Assembly: GCA_963693085.1 (NCBI GenBank)
Contig: OY856409.1
Coordinates: 1,535,495,072 to 1,535,559,071 of the forward strand
Direction: 5' to 3'
Source: Alisma plantago-aquatica
Taxonomy: Eukaryota > Streptophyta > Magnoliopsida > Alismatales > Alismataceae
DNA: 64,000 nucleotides
Shown piece after piece: positions 20,750 through 31,361 of the stretch. Both the position numbers and the translations under genes were made by a program. Under the pieces are notes generated by a model. It had not been told where the DNA came from. It worked only from the letters and a program-made list of their open reading frames with translations, and searched no databases. Position 1 is the first letter of the stretch. Every line of letters starts with the position of its first letter.

Positions 20750-23700
20750 AAACCTAGTATGAAACTACGCAGTTGAAAGCAATAACTTTTTTAAAGCAAT
20801 AACCCATGTCATATTGTCTCATCAATCTCGCAACCAGACATAAGATCCACATTTTGTACAACAAATTTGAAATTGTTGTTAAATTTGAAATGCTTTTAGC
20901 AAACACATCATCCAATATGTTCATTACAGTAAAACTAAATAAATAGCAATCATTCAGCATGACATTCACATTAAACGTGTTTGTATTGCTCATGACATAT
21001 ACATGGTAAGCCGAATTGAAGGTTTAACATAGTTGCACCGCCAGCGACAGGGTCAGGGTCGGTACATACAAGAAATTCAGAGGGAATACAGATTAGCCGA
21101 AATAGTTGGATTACTTGCATGACATAATCAACAGAATTGATCCAACTTAAACAAATATATTATAATAAGATATTTGTACCTGAACAACTAATGACATATG
21201 AAACATAATACATGATACATACTAACCTGAAAACACACGGACAGATGACCAAACTATATGCTACAACAATCATGTCTAAAATTTTAAATATAACCACATT
21301 CTAAATATAACCCTATCCTCGTAAATGAGGTATCTAGCAGGGACAAGTCATATATCTGGTTCATTACACAGAAAGAGATGAGCAAGTGACACTGTCAGGG
21401 ATAGGAGCAGCAGAATATTGTGTTGTACAGCTAATGTTGATGTATTTCATGTTTATAACATGATTTAAAACACCATAATTTAACATGAAAACACATTAAT
21501 TGAATATAAACCTGAAATCACTGATTTCATGTTTATAACATGATTAACAACACCATAATTCAGGTGATCTATAGTCGGCATTCAGATATATGTTTCAACA
21601 TATATTATTTTAAATGGAAGAAATAGTGACCAATCAAATTAGGGCTTATACAATGAGCACATAATAGTCACCATTTTAAATGGATAGCACAAAATTAGGG
21701 CTTATACAAAAAATACTCGTCATTATTGATTCACACCTCAATGTAGGGCTTCTAAGACATACTTGGTCCAACTTACACAAAAAAATTACTTCATATTATT
21801 TTAAAGGGAACAAATACTACCAAACAAATTAGGGCTTATAGCACATAATTGTTCCAACTACAAACTAGTATTTTATGAGCATATACAATGCACACTGCAG
21901 ACTAGTATGTTCCCAAAAAACATAATTAATACATAATAGGTGGATTCCAATTTTGGGAAATCATAGTAGACCTATTTGGGGGTGGGGGCAGACCTCAGTC
22001 AAGGGATGTGTACAAGGTGCAAAAAGATATTAACACAAAGCAAAGTTGGTACTAAAGTTTACAAAATAAATGAAATGACTATGAAAAAGATCTACCTATA
22101 CCAATGGGTGTACAATTTGCACGTATACAAAGCATAAGCAGTCTAGGAGCACAGTCATAACACAAATAAGAATAAGTTGAATGATCAAAATTAGTGTGTC
22201 CCAGTTGTAGTTTTGAAAAGTTTGACATAAAAAAAACCTACATGAATGATTCAGACCTCAATGTAGGGCTTATAGCACATACTTGTTCCAACTTTAAGAA
22301 ATATATTACATTACATTTGTGTATACCTTAACATATAATGACATATCAAACATAATAAATTATACATATTAACATGAAAGCACAACTGAAAACACATTAA
22401 TTGAATATAAACCTGAAATCACATGATTTGATGTTTATAACATGATTAATGTTATATCACTGATTTGACATATCAAACATTAATTATGTTTTGTTTATTA
22501 GTGATCTATAGTCGGCATTCAGATATATGTTTCAACATATATTATTTTAAATGGAAGAAATAGTGACCAATCAAATTAGGGCTTATACAATGAGCACATA
22601 ATAGTCACCATTTTAAATGGATAGCACAAAATTAGGGCTTATACAAAAAAAACCCATCATTATTGATTCACACCTCAATGTAGGGCTTCTAAGACATACT
22701 TGGTCCAACTTAAACAAATATATTATATAAGATATTTGTACCTGAACAACTAATGACATATGAAACATAATACATGATAGATATTAGCCTGAAAACACAC
22801 TGACAGATGACCAAACAATATGCTAACTAGCAGGGAGAACTCATATATCTGGTTCATTACACAGAAAGAGATGAGCAAGTGACACTGTCAGGGACAGGAG
22901 CAGCAGAATATAGTGTTGTACAACTAATGCTGCTGTATTTCATGTTTATAACATGATTAACAACACCATAATTTAGGTGATGTACAACACATTAGGAGGC
23001 ATTCAGATATATGTTTCCAACTAAAACAAAAAAATTACTTCATATTATTTTAAAGGGAACAAATACTGACCAAACAAATTAGGGCTTATAGCACATAAAT
23101 GTTCCAACTACAAACTAGTATTGTATGAGCATATACAATGTACACTGCAGACTAGTATGTTCCCAAAAAAACATAATTAATACGTAATAGGTGGATTCCA
23201 ATTTTGGGAAATCATAGTAGACCTAAGTGGGGTGGGGGCATACCTCAGTCAAGGGATGTGTACAAGGTGCAAAAAGATATTAACACAAAGCAAAATTGGT
23301 ACTAAAGTTTACAAAATAAATGAAATGACTATGAAAAAGATCTACCTATACTAATGGGTGTACAATTTGCACGTATACAAAGCATAAGCAGTCTAGGAGC
23401 ACAGTCATAACACAAATAAGAATAAGTTGAATGATCAAAATTAGTGTGTCCCAGTTGTAGTTTTGAAAAGTTTGACATAAAAAAACCTACATGAATGATT
23501 CAGACCTCAATGTAGGGCTTATAGCACATACTTGTTCCAACTTTAAGAAATATATTACATTACATTTTTGTATACCTCAACATATAATGACATATCAAAC
23601 ATAATAAATTATACATATTAACATGAAAACACAACTGAAAACACAATAATTGAATATAAACCTGAAATCACATTATTTGATGTTTATAACATGATTAATG

Positions 23701-24769
23701 TTATATCACTGATTTGACATATCAAACATTAATTATGTTTTGTATATCAGTGATCTATAGTCGGCATTCAGATATATGTTTCAATCACATAATAGTCACC
23801 ATTTGAAATGGATAGCACAAAATTAGTGCTTATACAAAAAAAACCCTTCATTATTGATTCACACCTCAATGTAGGGCTTCTAACACATACTTGGTCCAAC
23901 TTAAACAAATATATTATATAAGATATTTGTACCTGACCAAACAAATTACTTCATATTATTTTAAAGGGAACAAATACTGACCAAACAAATTAGGGCTTGT
24001 AGCACATAATTGTTCCAACTACAAACTAGTATTTTATGAGCATATACAATGTACACTACAGACTAGTATGTTCCAAAAAAAACATAATTAATACGTAATA
24101 GGTGGATTCCTATTTTGGGAAAATCATAATAGACCTAATTGGGGGGGGGGTAGACCTTAGTAAAGGGATGTGTACAAGGTGCCCAAATATATTAACACAA
24201 AGCAAAGTTGGTACTAAATTTTACAAAAAAAAATGAAATGACACTGAAAACACAACTGAAAACACACTGACATATATAACATAAATCTACTTCTCGGGTT
24301 CCTTCCATGACCAAATAATATGCTAAGACAATCATGCCTATAATACAAACCTGTCCTTGTAAATGAGGTTACTAGAAGGCAGAACTCAGTAATGGAATTG
24401 TCCATATAAATATATAACTATTATTTTGTTCCTATCCCATTTGGTCGACCTATTTGATGTTTATAACATGATTAACATGCTGGTGTATTTATGTTTATGA
24501 CATGAGGTAACTATCACGGAGAACTCATATATCTGGTTCATTACACAGAAAGAGATGACCAAACATTCATGATGTTACTAACAGGGAGAAAAATCATGTC
24601 TACTTGATGTTTGCAGGGAGAACAATCATGTCTACATATAACCCTGTCCTCGTAAATGAGGTTTCTAGCAGGGAGAACTCATTAAATAAATTGTCAATAT
24701 AAATATATAGCAATATGATCGACTTATTTCATTTCAACGCATCCATTTTTTTCTGGAAATAATACATGG
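20750..24769. repeat. Harbinger non-coding half with internal direct repeats
   Basis: Three diverged direct copies. The block gtgatctatagtcggcattc occurs at 21564, 22501 and 23750. The block gactagtatgttcccaaaaa occurs at about 21899, 23150 and 24060. Long matching stretches lie around each. No coding potential is visible. The 8-mer TAGGGCTT recurs 12 times here (see findings). Confidence 0.8.
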
Positions 24770-25640
24770 TCAGCCAGCAGAAATCAAGGTTGTGTTCGTA
24801 TTCATCAGGAGAAGAGGGTCGGTGAAGAGGGACGGTACACATACAACAAATGTAGAGGGACGGTACACATAAGCCGCTAGCCTACTGAAACAGCGAAGAG
24901 GGTCGGCGAAGACATACCTCTCAAGCAGCTGGGCGAGCAGCTGGGCGACTTCTGAGTACAGGGGTTCGGCAGCGGCGGCTTCAGAGAAGATTTTGTGGAG
25001 GATATGAATGTGAACAGGGAGGAGTTCAGATATGAATCGCAGCACTATATAGCAGCAGCGGCACCGCTTGCCCTTGCTAGGGTTTACTGTGTTTGCACAC
25101 AGTGAAAAGGGGGGCTTTGATGGGAGATGACAACTCCAGACGATGCTTGATTCTCAGCGTCTAGACTGGCGGTGTAGGTCGGCGATTGCAGACGACCCAC
25201 CGTACCCCTCCGTCGGCTTGATTGACCGGCTCTTGCGCCTACGCAACTGACCAGGCTTATCCATATGGCACTGCCCTGCCATACGAAACGATGGGCTGCT
25301 GCATGTCTTGGGAGAGGTGGGAGAGGGAGTCATAACTGCTGGGAGGGGGAGGGCGTCGACTTCTCGGGAGAGGGAGCAGAAGAGAGAGCAGAAGAGGGAG
25401 ACGGGAAACGCGAAGGGGCGTGGAGGCTCGGGGGGCGATGACCCCATCACAGAAAGGGCGAGACGAAAATGGACTGAGATCGCGAAAATCGGGTTATGAA
25501 CCAGAATCCCGCCCCTCGTGGGACTGGGAGAACCCGGGTTATGGGGTTCCGTTATCCCAAAATGGGGCTTTTTTAGGATTGCGAACCAAACAAAAATCAA
25601 CCTCAAACCGGCACTTGTTTGGCGGGGTTGGCACAAAAAG
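24770..25640 (-). promoter_or_regulatory. GC-rich block upstream of all Harbinger genes
   Basis: A GC-rich, CpG-containing block in an otherwise AT-rich element. On the minus strand it is CT-rich (for example 25310-25410). It lies between the right TIR and ORF1, upstream of every gene. I infer a promoter and 5' leader, with an intron or repeats spanning 24.7-20.7 kb. Short frames here (24770-25045, 25154-25636 minus) are not recognised. Confidence 0.3.
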
Positions 25641-25659
25641 ACAAGGCCAAACCGGGTTG

Positions 25660-25681
25660 CAGTCTCGTGCCAAACACAGCC
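25660..25681 (-). repeat. Harbinger right TIR
   Basis: The reverse complement reads GGCTGTGTTTGGCACGAGAC. It is followed by the second TTA (25682-25684) and by LTR sequence that continues the left flank. GGCCAAACC and gtttggcggg nearby (25616-25652) are further subterminal copies. Confidence 0.9.
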
Positions 25682-28600
25682 TTAGGGTTTGAGCCATGAT
25701 GATAGTCCCATGAGATTTGCTTGTAATCCTAAATGCTAATTTCTATGTACCCAATTTTGAGATTAATGTGATATGGATGCTTTTCTCTTGGATTGATCTA
25801 TGATTTCCATCAACATGCATATGGTTTGAAATACCATAGTGTAACATGGGGTTTTGGTTCTATTTTTCATGTGTTGACCTTGAGGTTATCTCTCTTACAT
25901 AAGGTTCTTTCATGGTGACTTCTGTCGTGCATGTTTAGAGTTTTAGTGACCGCCTTAGTATGGAGTTTGTCCACCTTAATGGTGATAAGTTTTCCTTCAT
26001 GATAATCTTCTATTGTGATAATGGTTCATCACTATTTTGGAGATGATCATTTTTACTTGGTGATAGCTTGACCTTGGTGTTGTATACACCTTTTTTTAGT
26101 CTTGGTCGACACACATGTTTTAGTGAGGGTCGACACATGTTTGTTAAGTGATGGTTGAGGTTATGGTCATACATGTATTGAAATCCTTAGTTTTATCATC
26201 ATGATTTGGTTCGGCCTTTGTGTTTTCCTGAGGTTTTTTGTTGGTTTTCTTAAGGTTGAAACTTGGTCTTCTTCCACCTAGTTTGTTTCTTGAAGGTTCA
26301 TGTTGAAGTTTAGATTTCAAGACAATGATGCTCATCTTAGTTTGAAGTTTTCCATCTTGTTGATGATGCTTTCTCCTTGATGTTAATCTCTATTTTGAAT
26401 GAGGTACCTCCTGTTTGGAGATGGCATAATGATGTTGTGGAAGCTTGACCTTAATGGTCATTACACTCACCTTTCTCCTGTGATCGTGCATGCCACATGA
26501 TTGTTGCGGTTGTGACCCAAACCCTAATGGGTTGATGGTCGTAACAATTAGGGTCGATACACATGTTTTTGTGTTGGTTGTGACTCTTGCCTTGATGGTT
26601 CTTGTTTCTATCATAACAACCCTTCTGGTGATGGCTGAGACACTTGTTTTGGAGGTGGATGAGACACTTGTTTTTGGTAACGATCGAATCACATGGATTT
26701 TGTACCTTGGTTCATGACTCTCTTGTGTTGTGATTGTTGCACACCTATTTTGAGTGGGATGGTTGAGACTTCCATCTTTGTCTCAATCATGACACAAACT
26801 TGGAGTGTTTTGGTTTCATGGAGTAGTGTAGTGGGTCGCTACACATATGGCATCTTTGTTTCAATCAAAACCCTAACCCTAATGGGTGAAGGTCGTAACA
26901 TATAAGGTCGATACTCTTGCTTTGGTTGGTGTTTTGTTTTGGTTGAGACTGTTAGTTCCTTGGTTGTTCAAGACACATGTTGGTGTTACAGTCGTGACAC
27001 CATGTCTTGGTGGATGGTCAACACACACATAAATATATGGTTGCTACCTAGGTAAAATATGATGAGATGGTTATACATGTACATTTGAATGAAGTTGATA
27101 CTTGGGTAGTTGATATGATAGTTTAATCATGATTAAGTAATGATGGTCATAATCATTAATGCTTAACCTGAAATAGTTCCAAGAAGATGGTAGTTGACAT
27201 GACCAGGGTTTGGTGATTGAATCATGATATGAACCCTTAATCAACTATGTATGCAACCCTAACCCTAATCTAATGGTACGTTATGCTTGTTGAACTTACC
27301 CTAATGTAGGTCATGTAATTATGCTTTGTCTCTCTTGCTTGTGTGATTCTAACCTTGTAGGTTGAATAAATGGCATAGCTTGTGTAGGTTACGGTGGTGA
27401 TTATATGACATAGGGTGATGGCTATGAGCCTTGATGAGACATGATGAGATCATATTAATGTGATGGGTCCTATGACCCGGTGAAGGATTGATGCCTATTT
27501 TGAGGTGATATCCTCTAGTGGTGTGATTAAGGGATCAATACCTCACAGTGACATGACATTGGTAGTGGCCTTGTATGGATGTGTGACATTTGTGATGGCC
27601 TTGTGATTGGCAATATTACAAGTATCATGTGGTGATGTGACAAGTTCAAATACATTTTATATCTTTTGAATTTGTATTATGCCCTTATCTTTGTAGAGTT
27701 TGTTTTGGGTTTATGTGTTGTAACTTAATTGATGCTAAAAGATGGCCAATTGGACTGACTAATCAAGTGAAGCCCTAATCATGTAGTTTCCATGTGCCAT
27801 AGATCCATTCTAGTATCACTTTTATTGGTGGATGGTGAAATGAGACATTCCTATGGGAAACTCAGAGGGCACATTAATGAATATGCGGGGGGTTGCAAGT
27901 CGAGTATCTCCTTGCATCCATAATTAGAGTTTATTTGAGACAGTCATGTGTGATTTGTTCTCGTTGTGATAAGTTATAGGAAACAGTTCAACTCCATGTG
28001 ATGCCTTCTTTTAGAATGGACATGTTTGTGCCTATTCTTCTAGCGTCCTGACATGTATCAAGGTGGGTGAGGTATTTTATATGGATGGCCATATGTGAAC
28101 TAATCCTTCAACTTGATTATATGTCATTGTTTGCAGTTGACTAATATGTCTCTATGGTGTTTCTCTTATACTGACCAAGAGGTGCTTGAGATGTCATGGA
28201 TTCTAACTTTTCCATTGACCTTGTATGGAACCGATCTCGACTTAGTAGTGGTTAGTTGGATTTGGGTGGTATGACTCAAATACTCATGGCATAATAAAAG
28301 TCTAATATAGTCATGTAGTATATTTTGCTTGGGGTCAATTACAAATAACATTCGATGACTCCTTTGCCTTATCTTTTTCCTAATTTTTTGAATTATAATG
28401 CGATAAGAGAAATCAAATGTTATACATGTTCTTCATATTCCTTCTTAAATTATTAATTATGCTACTACTTAGTGGTAACTGCCTACTTTGTTCAAACTGC
28501 ATTATTTGTTGAATGCATATCATTTAGCTAAATTTGTCCAATCTGATAATATTGCTATCTTTCTACTTAAATCTATGTGTGCTTTTAATAAATGTTGATG

Positions 28601-29115
28601 GAGAGTTATATCTCTCTCTAATGTTTGGTTCTCACCCTATGGGTTTCCACATCTTTTAGGTGGATGTGCATGCTGAGATTAAGACCCTATTGTTGAAGAT
28701 GACTGAAAGAGGAGTTGTAGTTGTTGGATCATGGATATGCAGCTAATGTCTATAAATAGAGTCCTCTGTGTCGTCCCTATGCTCTTAGGTCCTTGGGGAG
28801 TTTTATAGGTTTTGTACATCAGTTTGAGTTTTTGACACTATACCATGGTGGTACAGATATGATTCTTATACGTGAACAAGTTACCATGTGTAATAGCTTG
28901 TGTCTAGTTAACCAGTGAACAATTATATGTAGCATCTTTTGGCATGAATGAAATCTAAGTGACACAAGTTATATAGCTTTAAATATGAAACATTCAGCTT
29001 GAGGTGCCTTTATGTGATCGGTATTAAGTTACCATGTTTTGTGGTAATGTGGTTATTAGTGATAATTCCATGCTTGTTTTGAGTAATCTCACTTTTTGTG
29101 GCAATGGTTGTCACA
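25682..29115 (+). mobile_element. Chromovirus 5' LTR, part 2
   Basis: Aligns with 32782-36082 of the 3' LTR (gggtttgagccatgatgatag at the start, ggcaatggttgtcaca at the end). It has many short reiterations of a GGTYGnnACA-like word, for example 26100-27010. Short ORFs here are not conserved in the other LTR and are not genes. Confidence 0.88.
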
Positions 29116-29120
29116 TTTTG

Positions 29121-29131
29121 TGGTATCAGAT
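29121..29131 (+). other. Primer binding site, initiator-Met tRNA type
   Basis: TGGTATCAGAT begins 5 bp after the LTR end; TGGTATCAGA is the complement of the plant initiator-methionine tRNA 3' end, used by most plant Ty3/gypsy elements. Confidence 0.8.
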
Positions 29132-30350
29132 CTCTAGGTTCGTTGAGTCTATAGGGATACTAGGAATTAGGACTCAAATGATGTCTAAGTTGAGAACATG
29201 ACATAAAACATGGTGCATACTACCTAATCTCATTACTTGAGTGCCCTGGCCATGTATTCAACTATTGAAGAGAAGGTAACATGGAACTCTTAGATTTTTA
29301 TCTCTCTGATTACTATGATCAAGTAGTAATTCCGAAACAATCTAAAAAGCATAAAAAATCATGAATCATGGTGCTAATACCTTCATCTTGCTTTAGAGAA
29401 GAAAAGAACTACATCATAACCTACCAAAACATGAATGTGATAGTTATCATAGGAAGATATGACACAATGAAACCTAAACTTGAACACAAATAAGCTATGA
29501 GAAGTCCTTAAAGTTGTAATTTCAAGGAGGTTGTAAAGCAAGGGATGGATAAATCTATCATCAATGAAGTAAGTCAAGGTTTAAAATCCATAAAATATGA
29601 AGAGAATTCTTGAGATAAGTATGATATGAGGAGACAAATGAGAACAATGATAAACGAATAAAGTGGAATCTGAGCTAACCTCAAACCAACTTATGTGATT
29701 AAGGAAATTCCAAAATAAAAACCTTCATTTTATACGAAAGAATGAAAGAGAGGTGACCCCCATATATGATGGTCTATATCTTGATAAAGGGCTGGAAAAC
29801 ATGATAAAATAAGAGAACATACATGAGAATGATGGACAAATAACCAGAAAGAAGTAATGAGATGTATTAATCTTGATAATTCGTATGCTTATGTCAAGGA
29901 AACCAAGCTGAAAAATGTAAAATGACACATAAGAAGTTGTAAATCTGTATAATAATGAAACAGAGTTGGTAAACCCTTCCCCTTGTTAGCAACCCCTGGG
30001 TAGTTCTATGGTGTCAAGAGAAGTGTGTTCCCTTATGTTCCTTATTTCTTGTAATGTGACATTCAACTGAATCATATACCACTTTATATGCAAGTATCGA
30101 AGGATCCTCGGGTGGATGTGTGGGATAGAATCGAGTGGCCTTGGACTGTAGATCCAAGTTGACTACTTTTATGGATGATGATGTTATGTGGATCTCCTAA
30201 GATAATAGGAAGATTCTCTTGATGTATCTGATATCAGCTATGACAATTGAGGAGCTATCGAGATAGGGATGTGATGTGCTTTTGGCATATATGAAAAATA
30301 CCAACTAAAGGAGTCCTAGTATGTAGGAAGTGCCAGTTGTATGGACGTTC
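29132..30350 (+). other. Chromovirus leader and lost gag region
   Basis: No gag motif (such as the CCHC knuckle) is visible in any frame. The stretch is AT-rich with many stops and is probably leader plus scrambled or deleted gag. Two short minus-strand frames (29383-29577, 29725-29928) have no resemblance to known proteins. Confidence 0.5.
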
Positions 30351-31037
30351 TAGGATGCGTTTACTAATAAGTTCCAGGTGTTCCGCCTCCTAGAGATTTT
30401 GATTTTTTGAGATCAATCTAGTTACCAGTACCCAACCTATAGTATAGAAACTATATAGGATGGCACCAACTAGGATGCAAGAGTTAAAGAAACAGTTGCA
30501 AGATCTGCTTGAGAAAGAGTTTTATTAGACTAATCACATCACCATAGAATGCTTCCATCTTGTTCATGATGATTTTCATGAGTCAAAGGATGGTACCAGT
30601 ATATTACAATAGTAGAATAGTTGTTCTAGAGGTGATAACCTGAAGATGTTGGTTCTAGAAAAGGCTCATTCTTCTGAGTATGCTATGCATCTCAACAACA
30701 CCAATATGTATCAAGACCTGAAGAACCCATATTAGTTGTTAGGTTTGAAACATGATGTAGTAGGGGTTGTAGATAAGCGTGTAGTGCGTCAGTAGGTTAA
30801 GATGGGATATTTGAAACATGCATGAACCTTACAACTTATACATGTGCCGATTGATAGATAGATAGTCTAAGAAAATGATAAGAACCTCAGGGATCTCTTT
30901 AAGAGACTAGTTTTTATAGTTTTGGGCAGTGGATATGTTCACCTCATATTGATAGAAGTTCTCCTGCATTGACAACTATCATGGGAGGCAGTGTAGATCT
31001 CTGATATGTTGGTATGAGACTGGTGAGTAGCCTATAA
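30351..31037 (+). pseudogene. Chromovirus pol remnants (RT start, integrase)
   Basis: With frame changes, 30330-30530 reads as the protease/RT junction; the clearest part is YRMAPTRMQELKKQLQ at about 30455. After a deletion, 30650-30830 reads as the integrase zinc-finger side (LEKAHSSEYAMH, NTNMYQDLKNPYW-like). Bases 30975-31025 read as the late integrase CRSLICWYETGE. RT core, RNase H and the integrase catalytic core are missing. Many stops and indels are present. Confidence 0.75.
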
Positions 31038-31361
31038 GTGGATTTTCCACCTGAGCTACCTATCTTGTGTCTAATGTTTCATGTTTTTATGCTGAGGAAG
31101 TGTCACCCAGACAAAGAGGTGACTCTACATCCATTGGAGATGGTGTTAGGTAAGGATGTGTTATGTGTGGTAGATCCTGTATTGATACTAGATAGGAGGG
31201 TCAAGAAGTTGAACAAGAAGGATATCCCTTTGGTTAAGGTTCTGTGGCATCACCATGGTGTTGAGGAAGCCACACGAGAGCTTGAGGAAGAGATGCATAG
31301 GAAATACACATCTCTTTTTCATGGGATTTTGGGAACGACATCCTTTTTAGGGGTTTATGGT
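31038..31361 (+). pseudogene. Chromovirus C-terminus with chromodomain
   Basis: An open frame continuing from LPILCLMFHVFMLRK (the usual end of integrase) into VVDPVLILDRRVKKL, IPLVKVLWHHHGVEEAT and ELEEEMHRKY, the C-terminal chromodomain of Tekay/Del chromoviruses. It is the best-preserved piece of pol and fixes element orientation. The frame has no stop before the 3' LTR and reads about 17 codons into it. Chromodomains of this group guide integration to heterochromatin. Confidence 0.85.

Larger units (their letters stand above)
14309..25681 (-). mobile_element. Large PIF/Harbinger DNA transposon with accessory genes
   Basis: 11,373 bp, bounded by imperfect TIRs (18 of the first 22 positions match) and a TTA duplication (14306-14308 and 25682-25684), the usual PIF/Harbinger target. 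The homologous 3' LTR position 32782-32784 is the empty site (tatcatgatttagggtttgagcc). All seven genes lie on the minus strand in the left half: Myb/SANT-like ORF1 (20689-19580), DDE transposase (19388-18063, one stop), two GRF zinc-finger proteins, a second Myb/SANT-like protein, and two copies of a 114-aa protein. The right half (20750-25681) is non-coding and carries internal direct repeats and a GC-rich block near the right end. It is larger than the usual two-gene plant elements of this superfamily. Confidence 0.93.

Noticed and set aside
26866..26882. Telomere-like ccctaaccctaa (also near 27256 and 33943)
   Set aside because: Two units only, at the same type of place in the LTR copies; not a telomeric array.
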